Positions 16,001 through 23,792 of a stretch of 64,000 bases of DNA are shown one piece after another; position 1 is the stretch's first letter, and each line of letters starts with the position of its first letter. The DNA comes from Agrococcus jejuensis (GTDB taxonomy: Bacteria > Actinomycetota > Actinomycetes > Actinomycetales > Microbacteriaceae), in assembly GCF_900099705.1 (NCBI RefSeq), contig NZ_LT629695.1, forward strand, positions 2,046,001 through 2,110,000, given 5' to 3'. The position numbers and the translations under genes are program-made. Under the pieces are notes generated by a model that worked only from the letters and a program-made list of their open reading frames with translations, did not search any database and was not told the DNA's origin.

Positions 16001-18152
16001 CGGGCACGTCGGTGAAGGTGTCGATGACGTCGGTGCCGTCGAGGATGTCGACGGTGAGCGGGCCGCAGATGAAGCCCTCGCCGCTGATCGTCACGGGCGT
16101 GCCGGGGTCGAGCGGGGGCTCGGGGTCGACGATGATCACGGGCGGTCCGAAGACGTCGACGCTCGCCGACGCGGGGGCGCCGTCCTGCGTCGCCGTGCCG
16201 GTGAGGGTGCCGATCGCGGTGTCGCCGGGCACCGTGAAGGTGCCGGTGATGCCGCCCTCGCCGTCGAGCGTCGCCGTCACCGGGGCGCCGACGGGGTTCT
16301 CGTTCTCGTCGACGAATGCCACCGTGACGGGGCCGCCGTCGGGGTTCCAGCCGGAGCCGGCGATGTCGACCGTGTCGCCCTGGTGCACGCGCGGGGGCGT
16401 GAGCTCGAGCGTGCCGGCGACGGCCGACGGCTCGACGTTCGACACCGACGACGAGCCGAGGTCGATGTTCGCGAGGTTCGAGCCGAGCGCGTTCGGCAGC
16501 AGCGTGATCGTCATGGCCCGCACGGTGTAGCCGTCGGGGATGTCGACCTCCTCCGTGCCGGACATCGTCGAGTAGCCGTCGCGGTTCGTGGCGAACGGCT
16601 GGCCGCCGCCTGCGACGAGGTGCGGCTGCACGTTCACCGTGATGCTGGCGATGTTGCTCGCGACGCCCGAGAGGGCCGGGCTCAGCAGGTTCGTGGCACC
16701 CACGACGACGCCCTGGATCGCGGTCGAGACGTCGCCGCTGGACGCGGCGAGGATGTTCGCGACGGGGGTCGCGAGTCCGGCGACGATGGCGGGCACGATG
16801 GTGCCGACGAGCTCCGTGGTGAGTCCGCTGACCAGGCCGTTGACGAGACCCTGGACGGCAGGGCCGACGATGGGGCCGAGGCTCGCGATGAGCCCGGGGA
16901 TGAGCGCGATGTTCACCGTGCTGGTGGCGGTGCCGTTCGCGAACTGGCCGATCGTGCCCGAGATGAGGATCGAGCCGTCGATGATGGGGATCGTGCCGAC
17001 GCCGAGCGGCAGCGCGGCCGACGCGGCGACGTCGATGCCCACCGTGAGCGACGTCGTGTTCAGCAGCGTGCTGACGGAGTTGGTCAGCGGCGTCGTGATG
17101 TCGCCGAGCGCGCTCGCGATGCCCGTCGTGAGCGCCTGGATGGTGTCGGCGTCGAGGATCTGCGTGTTGGGGTCGAGGCCGTTGAGCCCGATGCCGTCCG
17201 GGTTCACGATCTGCGCGAGATCGACCGAGACGGCGCCGGTGGCGAGGTCGATCGTGACCGACTGGTCGTCGGAGACGAGCACGCCGTTCGATCCGCCGAG
17301 CGCCGTGTCGACGGCCGCCGACAGGTCGGGCGCCGTGACGTTGACCTGGATGTCGTCGAGCGTGAGGCTCGCGAGCCCGAGTGCGTTGAGGTCGACGTTC
17401 AGGCCGTCGAGCACGTCCTGCACGGCGCCGTCGGGGCCGGCGAGGCCGTTGAGGTCGGTGCGCAGGTCGATCGTGACGCCCGTGAGGCCCGTGCGCAGCT
17501 GGGTCGTGATGCCCGCGACGAGGTCGGAGTGCACGTCGAGCGTGAGGTCGGTGAGGAGGTACTCGGAGTCGAAGGCGTCGTCGACCTCGGTCGCGTGCGA
17601 GCCGAAGGCGCCGAGCTCGAGGGAGACCTGGTCGACGATCTCGTCGGTCACCGCGTCGACGCCGAGGCTGCCGAGCAGCGCGGTGAGGTCGACGGACGAC
17701 GAGCCCGTGCCGGAGGGCGGCTCCTCGTTCGGGTCGAGCTGGAGCCCGCCGTCCTCGTCGAGGAGGCCGGCGGCGGCGACGGCGTCGTTCGCGCTCGACG
17801 CGTCGGCGTAGCTCGAGAGCACGCCGGCGCCGCCGAGCTCGAGCAGGCCGTTGTCCTGGCCCGCGTGGAGGAGTGGCACCGTGAGGCCGTCCTCGATGAC
17901 TTCGAGCTCGCCGCCGAGCAGGCCAAGGTTGAGGCCGTTGGAGTCGATGCCGGGGTTGCTGGGGAAGGCCGACTGCGAGAAGGCCGTGGCGAGGAGGTCG
18001 TCGGAGCCAAGCAGCTCGACGCCGAGCACCTCTCCGAACGCCTCCGCGGTGTCGCCTGGCGCCGCTGACGCGGGCGCGACTCCGAATCCCGCGATCGCGA
18101 TGGCCGCTGCTGCGACCCCCGCGATCGGCTTCCATGTTGCTGTGCGACGCAT
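13077..18152 (-). CDS. Choice-of-anchor G surface protein with nine Ig-like domains and three CWB2 repeats
   Basis: A 1691-residue secreted protein. The signal peptide has positively charged MRRTATWK, a hydrophobic core and an ASA cleavage region near residue 30. Residues about 35-600 are rich in DL..LG..TDAV-like repeats typical of choice-of-anchor G proteins. Nine Ig/IPT-like domains follow, each opening with a GDTV..GSGW-type motif; the second and seventh carry Cys pairs (GFICGP, GFLCGP and later Cys) suggesting disulphides. About 300 C-terminal residues form three CWB2 cell-wall binding repeats (RLAGPDRFQTA, RLGGANRFETS, RYAGANRFDTG, each with FPDAL). No LPxTG, so anchoring is through CWB2. 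RBS AGGGGG before ATG 18152. Confidence 0.88.
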   Translation of the reverse strand: MRRTATWKPIAGVAAAAIAIAGFGVAPASAAPGDTAEAFGEVLGVELLGSDDLLATAFSQSAFPSNPGIDSNGLNLGLLGGELEVIEDGLTVPLLHAGQDNGLLELGGAGVLSSYADASSANDAVAAAGLLDEDGGLQLDPNEEPPSGTGSSSVDLTALLGSLGVDAVTDEIVDQVSLELGAFGSHATEVDDAFDSEYLLTDLTLDVHSDLVAGITTQLRTGLTGVTIDLRTDLNGLAGPDGAVQDVLDGLNVDLNALGLASLTLDDIQVNVTAPDLSAAVDTALGGSNGVLVSDDQSVTIDLATGAVSVDLAQIVNPDGIGLNGLDPNTQILDADTIQALTTGIASALGDITTPLTNSVSTLLNTTSLTVGIDVAASAALPLGVGTIPIIDGSILISGTIGQFANGTATSTVNIALIPGLIASLGPIVGPAVQGLVNGLVSGLTTELVGTIVPAIVAGLATPVANILAASSGDVSTAIQGVVVGATNLLSPALSGVASNIASITVNVQPHLVAGGGQPFATNRDGYSTMSGTEEVDIPDGYTVRAMTITLLPNALGSNLANIDLGSSSVSNVEPSAVAGTLELTPPRVHQGDTVDIAGSGWNPDGGPVTVAFVDENENPVGAPVTATLDGEGGITGTFTVPGDTAIGTLTGTATQDGAPASASVDVFGPPVIIVDPEPPLDPGTPVTISGEGFICGPLTVDILDGTDVIDTFTDVPVSETDGSWSVVWEVPEDIDVTQVTIRAYGSGECEEDEETPVDIDLPEEFDVAQAEARLGDVLDITGAGWTEGTDVTVTFSHDGTPVGSPVTIPPGTGGSLDGTFTVPTDAPLGTLDATAVQGDDTLTDAVEIFGAATVAVDPPSVRVGATVDVTGGGWLPAGGDVVVTFTQGGAPIGTVTIAEADIADDGTIADQFAIPAGTATGSVIVTAVQGDEDAATSLTVVPEPSVTVTPGIARPLDTVQVGGSGWGPGDVTVIFTNELDEPVGEPLVITPADGVIADEFLVPDGTPAGTLTATATQGVDTATTELEVTLAPTVTATPGRVHDEDTVTIGGSGWGDDDVTVTIIEGEPPLVLTPVDGVITGTFTIPDGTGPADLTVTADDGTDEATTPLEVLEDAVVTADPDPVDPGDPVTITGTGFLCGPVDITIASGSTVVATYALVPVIDGEWTQIWTVPTGIDVDSVTITAVTSASAPCDDEGETELEIDLEETLAATPPVVQRGQVVTVSGTGWSDGTVSIIATATGGAVVGSFTATSADSAFSQGFYVLGEVPLGPLTFTAVQDGKTETATVTVVQVPAGPATLIVSPSAVEPGQLVALDGEGWDPTQGTVAVSVTDEDSVVLGTVPVSVAPDGALVTGAFQVPPTVTAPQTLTATGVQGPRSASDTFSVRAAGDPVIRLAGPDRFQTAVEISRDAFPFGADVVYLANGLKFPDALSAAPAAAQQDAPLLLTRQEYLEPSVIQELDRLDPDIVVILGDENSVSANVASQVDPYAGDIVRLGGANRFETSILIAEYAFNGADSAYIATGLNFPDALTAGAAAGALNAPLLLTYGATPTPGLISSLQDLGVEDLYIAGDANAVATSQEAAFQSAGFTIAERYAGANRFDTGVLVAQDSFAGSADRIYVATGLRFPDALAGSAIAGAQGVPVFVTRPTCMWADVLGEVDRLDDPQIVLLGDQNALDQSVFDLTACTG

Positions 18153-18190
18153 CGCTGCCCCCTATGGATGACGAGTGAGGTGTCCTCAAC

Positions 18191-18204
18191 CGTGAACGTA
18201 CCCC
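18191..18204 (-). promoter_or_regulatory. GGGGTACGTTCACG motif shared with the giant adhesin promoter
   Basis: On the minus strand this reads GGGGTACGTTCACG, about 40 nt before the start codon. A 12/14 match lies at 40384-40397 before the other large surface gene. TACGTT could serve as a -10 element, but no clear -35 was found. A second possible -10, TATACA, lies near 18250. Confidence 0.4.
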
Positions 18205-18328
18205 GCGCCCTCGACTGTGGATAGAGCCGCAGTGGTCAGGGAGCGGGTGTATAGTCAGCCGCCCGCGACGGATGAGGAATCGTGCAATCCTCACGTCGCC
18301 TCTGCCGCACCACAGCGGGCGAGTCGAG

Positions 18329-18351
18329 GATCGTTCGATGACCGAACGATC
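18329..18351. promoter_or_regulatory. Palindrome upstream of the choice-of-anchor G gene
   Basis: 9-bp arms (GATCGTTCG and CGAACGATC) around ATGAC, 177 bp upstream of the start codon. The core TCGTTCGATGACCGAACGA matches 16 of 19 bases of the palindrome at 40192-40210 upstream of the giant adhesin, with compensating changes in the arms. Confidence 0.6.
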
Positions 18352-18399
18352 GACGCCCGGGGGTCATCCGCATTCGGGGCACACGCCCGGGCATGCAGA

Positions 18400-18430
18400 G
18401 ACGCCCCGGACCTGGACGGTCCGGGGCGTC
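18400..18430 (-). terminator. Terminator-like hairpin after the DUF6421 gene
   Basis: GACGCCCCGGACC (18400-18412) and its perfect complement (18418-18430) with a 5-nt loop, just downstream of the minus-strand stop at 18454. Strong GC stem, no U-tract. Confidence 0.65.
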
Positions 18431-18453
18431 TCGGGGGACGAATCGGGGTACGG

Positions 18454-19830
18454 CTAGGCGTTCGCCGCCGTGATGCCCGACGTCGACGCGATGACGTCGC
18501 GCATCTTGCGCTCGAACGCCTCGAAGAACATCGACAGCGGGAACTCGTCGTCCATCACGAGGTCGGTGAGCTCGCGCGGCGCACCCGTGAGCGGCAGGTC
18601 GCCCGCCTTCCACGCGGATGCGGGGTGCGGCTCGACCGTCGCCGACACGAGCTCGTACGCGGCGAGCCAGTGCGCGATCTTGGGGCGGTCGATCGAGCGC
18701 CAGTACAGGTGCTCGATCGCTGCGCCGAGCTCGTTGACCATGTCGGGCACCGCATCCCAGTCGAACGCGAGCTGCGTGTCGGTCCAGTGCAGCACGCGGC
18801 GCTGGTGCAGCCACGCGAACAGCAGCTGGCCGCCGAGGCCGTCGTAGTTGCGCACGCGCGAGCCCGTGATCGAGAAGCGGAAGATGCGGTCGAAGATCAC
18901 CGCGAACTGCACGAGGCGGGCGCGCTGCATGAGCAGCTCGTCGGCGTCCGTGCGCACCTCCTGCGCCTTGAGGCGACGCTCGATCGCGACCGACTCGCGG
19001 AACGCGGTGAGGTCGCAGCGCAGCTCCTCGAGCGAGTAGAGGAAGAACGGCATGCGCTGCTTGATCATGAACGGGTCGAACGGCAGGTCGCCGCGCATGT
19101 GCGTGCGGTCGTGGATGAGGTCCCACATCACGAAGACCTCCTCGGTGAGCCGCTGATCGTCGAGCATCGCGGCGACGTCGGCGGGCAGGTCGAGCTTCGT
19201 GACGTCGACGGCGGCGCGCACGACGCGGCGGAAGCGCGCGGCCTCGCGGTCCTGGAAGATCGCGCCCCACGTGAAGGTGGGGATCTCGCGCATCGCGACG
19301 GTCTCGGGGAAGAGCACGGCCGAGTTCGTGTCGTAGCCGGCGGTGAAGTCGATGAAGCGCAGCGGCACGAAGAGCGCGTTCGAGTAGTCGGTCGCCTCGA
19401 GGTCGGCGATGAACTCGGGCCAGATGACCTCGACGAGCACGGCCTCGACGAGACGGTTCGACGAGCCGTTCTGCGTGTACATGGGGAAGACGACGAGGTG
19501 CTGCAGGCCGTCGACGCGGTGCTGCTGCGGCTGGAAGTGCAGCAGCGAGTCGAAGTGGTCGGGCACGTCGAAGCCGCGCTCGGCCCAGCGCTCGAAGTCG
19601 ATCGCCGACTGCTCGAGGTACTCGGCGTCGTGGGGGAAGAGCGGGGCGAGCTCGCGCATGCCGGCGACGAGCTCGGCGACGTGTGCGCGGGCGGCGTCGT
19701 GGTGCGCCGCATCCTCGATCGCGCCCGTCTTGGACTGCACGGGCTGCAGCGCGGTTGCGGCGGCCTTGAGGCGCAGCCATGCGGGGTGCTGCGCGAGCTC
19801 GGTGGTCGAGAGGGGCGTGGCGATGGTCAC
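18454..19830 (-). CDS. DUF6421 family protein
   Basis: A 458-residue soluble protein that matches the actinobacterial DUF6421 family from memory of its strongly conserved segments: HRVDGLQHLVVFPMYTQNGS, FTAGYDTNSAVLFPETVAMR, VMWDLIHDRTHMRGDLPFDP and NYDGLGGQLLFAWLHQ. The HDRTHMRGDLPFDPFMIKQR stretch has conserved His/Asp/Arg residues that could bind metal or substrate, but no activity is known. Start is GTG 19828-19830, with AGGAAGG a few nt upstream; a longer ATG frame to 19893 lacks this signal. Confidence 0.75.
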   Translation of the reverse strand: MTIATPLSTTELAQHPAWLRLKAAATALQPVQSKTGAIEDAAHHDAARAHVAELVAGMRELAPLFPHDAEYLEQSAIDFERWAERGFDVPDHFDSLLHFQPQQHRVDGLQHLVVFPMYTQNGSSNRLVEAVLVEVIWPEFIADLEATDYSNALFVPLRFIDFTAGYDTNSAVLFPETVAMREIPTFTWGAIFQDREAARFRRVVRAAVDVTKLDLPADVAAMLDDQRLTEEVFVMWDLIHDRTHMRGDLPFDPFMIKQRMPFFLYSLEELRCDLTAFRESVAIERRLKAQEVRTDADELLMQRARLVQFAVIFDRIFRFSITGSRVRNYDGLGGQLLFAWLHQRRVLHWTDTQLAFDWDAVPDMVNELGAAIEHLYWRSIDRPKIAHWLAAYELVSATVEPHPASAWKAGDLPLTGAPRELTDLVMDDEFPLSMFFEAFERKMRDVIASTSGITAANA

Positions 19831-20004
19831 GTCAGAGCCTTCCTGGCGGGCGATCGGGGGATGCATCCAGCGTAGGAAGGGCTGCTCGCACAAGGATTGT
19901 GCGCGGGGGTCACTTTGCTGCGCGTTCCGTGCGTCGCGACGATGCGCAGCGCGCGGCGCAGGTTCGTTGCGTGCGCGATCGGATGCGGCGTGCGGGCGGG
20001 GCGA

Positions 20005-20358
20005 TCAGGACGCCGCGACCAGCGCCACCGCGAGCCCCGCGAGCCACGACGCGACCACGGCGGCGCACGCGATGGCCGGCCAGCGGATCGCGCGGCTGCG
20101 GCGGGCGAGCTGCACGGCGCCGCCGACGATGCCGACGACGACCGCGGCCGCCGGCGCGACGAGCATGAGCACGATCGCGAGCGGGCCCGACGTCTCGTCG
20201 CACGGCTGCAGCGCCACGGGGCACGGCTGCGACACGACGAACAGCGGCACGAGGCCGAGCGTGCCGAGGGCCGCGACGAGCGCGACCGACAGCACCATGA
20301 GCGCCACGACGCGCAGCGGGCTCTCCGGCCGCCGCGCCTGCGCTCCGTCTGCCTCCAC
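20005..20358 (-). CDS. Small membrane protein, unknown
   Basis: A 117-residue protein with three predicted membrane spans (about 17-40, 52-75 and 88-112). The loop after the first span has two Cys (QPCPVALQPCDE) that could form a disulphide outside. The start GTG 20356-20358 is preceded by GGAGG five bases upstream. Same GGAGG/GGGGG-N5-GTG arrangement as the small membrane gene at 23364-23696. No domain recognised. Confidence 0.6.
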   Translation of the reverse strand: MEADGAQARRPESPLRVVALMVLSVALVAALGTLGLVPLFVVSQPCPVALQPCDETSGPLAIVLMLVAPAAAVVVGIVGGAVQLARRSRAIRWPAIACAAVVASWLAGLAVALVAAS

Positions 20359-20424
20359 GCATCCTCCGATCGCGGCCAGCATGGCACGGCGAGCAGGTCG
20401 CGCGGCGGGTGCGGGCGACGCGGA

Positions 20425-20467
20425 CGAGCCCACCCGCACGTCGACGGTCGACGTGCGAGTGGGCTCG
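20425..20467. terminator. Long hairpin after the LPxTG gene
   Basis: 21-nt arms (20425-20445 and 20447-20467) complementary except at one position, with a one-base centre. It lies downstream of the minus-strand stop at 20483. Confidence 0.6.
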
Positions 20468-20482
20468 ATCGATGCGATCAGG

Positions 20483-22369
20483 TCAGCGCTGCGCGAGCAC
20501 CCGCTGACGACGCACGACGAGCGTGACCGCGCCGGCTGCGAGCAGCAGCATGGCCGCGAGCAGCGAGCCCGTCACCTCGCCACCCGTCACGGGCAGCGAG
20601 CCTCCACCGGCGCCGCCGGCAGCGGGCGGTGTCGTGGGTGCGGGCGAGGCAGGCGGCATCGTGGGCGGCACTGCAACCGCGGCCACCGTGAACCCCTGAC
20701 CCTCGGACGGCGCAGACCGGTCCGCGGCGTCACCCGTGAACTGGGTCGCCGATGCGACGTAGTCGCCGGCCTCGAAGTCCGCCGACGTCGTCCAGGTGCC
20801 ATCCTCGGCGACCGTCGCGGTGACGACCGTCGGAGCCGCGAGCGCCGCGGTCGCGACGTCGCCGGTCGGCGCCTGCGCCGACGCGATGGCAACCTCGACC
20901 GTCGCACCGGCGATGCCCGTGCCCGAGAAGGTCACGGTCGCGCCGTCGACGACAGGCTCGTCGAGCGTCGGCGCAGCCAGCGGCGTGACGACGGGTGCGA
21001 CCTCGAAGAAGATCGTGCGAGCGATCTCCTGCGCGACGCGCTCGCCGTCCGCGTCCTCCTGCTGCGTGAACGTGTTCGCGAACAGCTGGCCCTCGGGCAG
21101 GCCGTCGAAGATCGCGGTGACCTCGAACGCGCCGTCGTCGCCGACGATCGCCGTGCCTGCGACGGCCAGGCCGCCGCGACCGTCGAAGTACTCGACGACG
21201 ATCGTGTTGCCGGGCTCGCCGGTGCCGACGTAGGCGACGCCCGCGCGCGGGTTCGCGATCGTGGTGCCCTCCTCGGGCGTCGCGAGCGTGAAGTCGATCT
21301 CCATCGCAGGCGCCTCGGGCAGCACGATGTCGACGAAGCGCGCGCCGGGGCGCTCGACGCCGTTCGCGTCGGTCGCCGCCGCGACGACCCGGATCTCCGT
21401 CTCGCCGAAGCTCGCGTTCGAGAAGTCGGTCGTCGGCACCGTCCACGTGCCGTCGTCCTCCACCGTCGTCTGGCCGGCGAGGTACGAGCCGAGCTGCTGA
21501 CCCGAGTACCGCAGGGTCACGGTGTCGCCCGGCGCGCCGGTGCCCGTGAAGGCGGGCGTGATCGAGTCGACCATCTCGCCGCTCTCGGGGCTCGTGACAG
21601 TGAACGGGCTCGCCTCGACGGGAGCCACGGCGAAGTTGAACGTGCGACCGATCTCGGCTGCGACCGGCTCGCCCGCCGGGTTCGTCTGCTGCGTGAACGT
21701 GTTCGCGAACGTCTGGCCGGCAGGCAGGTCGCGGAACGTCGCGAAGACGTCGAAGCGACCGCCCTGGTCGACCTGGCCCGTGCCGGCCGTGGCGAGGCCG
21801 CCGCGGCCGTCGAAGTAGCGCACCGTGATGGTGTTGCCCGCATCGCCCGTGCCGACGAAGTGCACGATGTTGAGGAAGTCGGCGCGAGTCTCGCCCTCGA
21901 CGGGCGACTCGAGCGTGAAGGCGTTCGCCGCCGGCACCGGGGCGGTGGGGAACGTGATGGTGATGAAGTACGTGTCGGTCTCGACGCCGCCCGGCGTCGT
22001 CTCGACCGCGCGCACGCGCGTCTCCGTCTCACCCGGATTCGCCGACGCGAACGACGTCGGCGTCGACCAGGTGCCGGCGTCACCGACGACCGTGCTGCCC
22101 GCGACGTAGCCGCCGAGGTTCTGACCGCTGTACGAGAGCGTGACCGTGTTGCCCGTCGTGCCGACGCCCGAGAACGTCGGGGTCGTCGAGTCGACCATCG
22201 AGCCGTTCGCAGGGCTCTGCACGGCGAACGGCTGCTCGACGGCGAAGGCCGAGGGTGCTGCGACCAGCGCGGCGGCGGCTGCGAGCGCCAGCGACACCCC
22301 CGCTGCGGCGACTCGAGATCGGAGGGAGAGGCGGCGACGCCCCTCCCATCTGGTGGTGGCGTGCGTCAT
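20483..22369 (-). CDS. LPxTG-anchored Ig-like repeat surface protein
   Basis: A 628-residue sortase substrate. The signal peptide (about residues 1-45) runs from WEGRRRLSLRSRV through a long hydrophobic core to APSAFA. Four Ig-like domains follow in an A-B-A'-B' order: A units share SPANGSMVDS/SPESGEMVDS, TVTLSYSGQ/TVTLRYSGQ and GTWS/GTWTVP. B units share NTITVRYFDGRGGLA/NTIVVEYFDGRGGLA and FANTFTQQ. So a two-domain unit was duplicated. A fifth Ig-like domain (VTFSGTGIAGATVEVA) leads to the anchor SLPVTGG, a membrane span and RRQRVLAQR. The start ATG 22367-22369 is preceded by AGAGAG. No sortase gene is in the window. Confidence 0.88.
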   Translation of the reverse strand: MTHATTRWEGRRRLSLRSRVAAAGVSLALAAAAALVAAPSAFAVEQPFAVQSPANGSMVDSTTPTFSGVGTTGNTVTLSYSGQNLGGYVAGSTVVGDAGTWSTPTSFASANPGETETRVRAVETTPGGVETDTYFITITFPTAPVPAANAFTLESPVEGETRADFLNIVHFVGTGDAGNTITVRYFDGRGGLATAGTGQVDQGGRFDVFATFRDLPAGQTFANTFTQQTNPAGEPVAAEIGRTFNFAVAPVEASPFTVTSPESGEMVDSITPAFTGTGAPGDTVTLRYSGQQLGSYLAGQTTVEDDGTWTVPTTDFSNASFGETEIRVVAAATDANGVERPGARFVDIVLPEAPAMEIDFTLATPEEGTTIANPRAGVAYVGTGEPGNTIVVEYFDGRGGLAVAGTAIVGDDGAFEVTAIFDGLPEGQLFANTFTQQEDADGERVAQEIARTIFFEVAPVVTPLAAPTLDEPVVDGATVTFSGTGIAGATVEVAIASAQAPTGDVATAALAAPTVVTATVAEDGTWTTSADFEAGDYVASATQFTGDAADRSAPSEGQGFTVAAVAVPPTMPPASPAPTTPPAAGGAGGGSLPVTGGEVTGSLLAAMLLLAAGAVTLVVRRQRVLAQR

Positions 22370-22541
22370 CGTCGACTCTCTCTGCTCCGAAGCGGCGTCG
22401 GAAGCGAGGGACCTCGCAGCGACGCGCCTGTGCAGAAGGTTCGGTGCCGACCGTCGCATCAGCTTGTGCCGATTGCGCCAATGATTCGGCGAATTCCTTG
22501 CGCCCTTCGCGTCTGGCGTGGCGAAGGATCCTCAGCCAGCC

Positions 22542-23354
22542 CTAGAAGATCATCGGGCGATCGTCGTCGAGCTCGGTCTCGACGTCGATGTCGACCACGA
22601 CGGGCACGTGGTCGCTCGGGGCGTCGCCCGCACGCTCGCCCGAGTCGATGCGGGCGCCCGTCACGAGCTCGGCGAACGGGGCGGTGCCGAGCACGAAGTC
22701 GATGCGCATGCCCTCGCCCTTCTGCCAGCGGCCCGCCTTGTAGTCCCAGTACGTGTAGCCGGCGGCGCGGTCGCGCACGACGTCGACCATGCCGAGGCGC
22801 TCGAACGTGCGGAACGCCTCGCGCTCGGGCTCGCTCACATGCGTCGACTCGGCGAACGCCGCGATGTCCCACACGTCGTGGTCGAACGGCGCGATGTTGA
22901 AGTCGCCCATGAGCGCGAGCGGCATGCGCTGCCACGTCTTCGCGTGCTCGGCGAGGATGCGCAGCCACTCGAGCTTGTACGCGAGGTGCGGATGCCCCAG
23001 GTCGCGACCGTTCGGCACGTACAGGCTCCACAGCCGCACGCCCTCGACGGTCGCCGCCATCGCGCGGGCCTCGACGACGGGCTCGCCCGTGTTCGCGTAG
23101 CCGGGCTGGTCGTCGAACTGCCGCACGACATCCACCATCGGCAGGCGCGACGCGATCGCGACGCCGTTCCACTGGTTCGTGCCGTGCGCCTCGACGTGGT
23201 AGCCGGCGGCCTCGAACTGCTCGTAGGGGAACTGGTCGACGCGGCACTTGATCTCCTGCATCGCCAGCACGTCGACGTCGGAGCGCTCGAGCCAGTCCAC
23301 GATGCGCCCGACACGGGTGCGGACGGAGTTCACGTTCCAGGTCGCGACGCGCAT
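22542..23354 (-). CDS. xth: Exodeoxyribonuclease III (AP endonuclease)
   Basis: A full-length 270-residue member of the Exo III/APE1 family. It begins RVATWNVNSVRTRV (catalytic Asn region) and has LAMQEIKCRVDQFP (metal-binding Glu), LWSLYVPNGRDLG (active-site Tyr/Asn), LMGDFNIAP (catalytic Asp-Asn), and a C-terminal SDHVPVVVD (catalytic Asp-His). It repairs abasic sites in DNA by 5' incision. TAGGCT lies 6 nt upstream of the ATG, which suggests a leaderless mRNA even though a small gene ends only 9 nt before it. Confidence 0.95.
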   Translation of the reverse strand: MRVATWNVNSVRTRVGRIVDWLERSDVDVLAMQEIKCRVDQFPYEQFEAAGYHVEAHGTNQWNGVAIASRLPMVDVVRQFDDQPGYANTGEPVVEARAMAATVEGVRLWSLYVPNGRDLGHPHLAYKLEWLRILAEHAKTWQRMPLALMGDFNIAPFDHDVWDIAAFAESTHVSEPEREAFRTFERLGMVDVVRDRAAGYTYWDYKAGRWQKGEGMRIDFVLGTAPFAELVTGARIDSGERAGDAPSDHVPVVVDIDVETELDDDRPMIF

Positions 23355-23363
23355 GGGATCAGC

Positions 23364-23696
23364 CTATTTCGTGGGGCGGACATGGGATGCGCGGCGGCGC
23401 GCGTCCACCAGGTTGCCGAGGGCGACGATGCCGATCGGGCCCGCGATCGCGGCGAGGCCGCTGGCGATCGCCAGGAGGCGCAGCGCCAGGTCGACGTCGG
23501 AATCGGTGACGGCCGCCATGTATCGGTACAGCCACGCGCCGCGGCCGGTCGGCCTGTCGAGGTCGCCCTCGGTCGCGATCGAGCCCGTGATCCAGACGCC
23601 CGCGAGCCCGGCGACGAGGCCGACGGTCGAGAGCGCGAGCAGGAGACGCTCGACGTTCGAGAGCCGTCGCTCCGGCTCCCTGCCGCGTCTTCCCAC
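23364..23696 (-). CDS. Small two-span membrane protein, unknown
   Basis: 110 residues with two membrane helices (about 17-40 and 72-95), an extracytoplasmic loop containing TGSIATEGDLDRPTGRGAW, and basic cytoplasmic tails. Start GTG 23694-23696 is preceded by GGGGG at five bases. It lies just upstream of xth. No domain recognised. Confidence 0.6.
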   Translation of the reverse strand: MGRRGREPERRLSNVERLLLALSTVGLVAGLAGVWITGSIATEGDLDRPTGRGAWLYRYMAAVTDSDVDLALRLLAIASGLAAIAGPIGIVALGNLVDARRRASHVRPTK

Positions 23697-23741
23697 GCAT
23701 CCCCCTTCGTCCGTCTCGATCCTGGCAGGCGCACCACGACA

Positions 23742-23776
23742 CGAGGCCCGCATCCCGTGCCGGGATGCGGGCCTCG
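23742..23776. terminator. Terminator-like hairpin after the aztD-like operon
   Basis: CGAGGCCCGCATCCCG (23742-23757) and its perfect 16-nt complement (23761-23776) with a 3-nt loop, 17 nt past the minus-strand stop at 23793. Confidence 0.75.
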
Positions 23777-23792
23777 CGCAGCGCGGCGGGGA

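Noticed and set aside
14557..18294. A 1245-codon minus-strand frame and a 1014-codon plus-strand frame (15024-18068) inside the choice-of-anchor G gene
   Set aside because: Shadow frames: low-complexity Arg/His/Ala-rich products with no signal peptide or domain, while the true frame has signal peptide, Ig domains and CWB2 repeats.
22436..22453. A GGTTCGGTGCCGACC half-palindrome upstream of the LPxTG gene as a third copy of the surface-gene operator
   Set aside because: It shares only CACCGAA with the two real palindromes and its arms do not pair well; too weak to claim.
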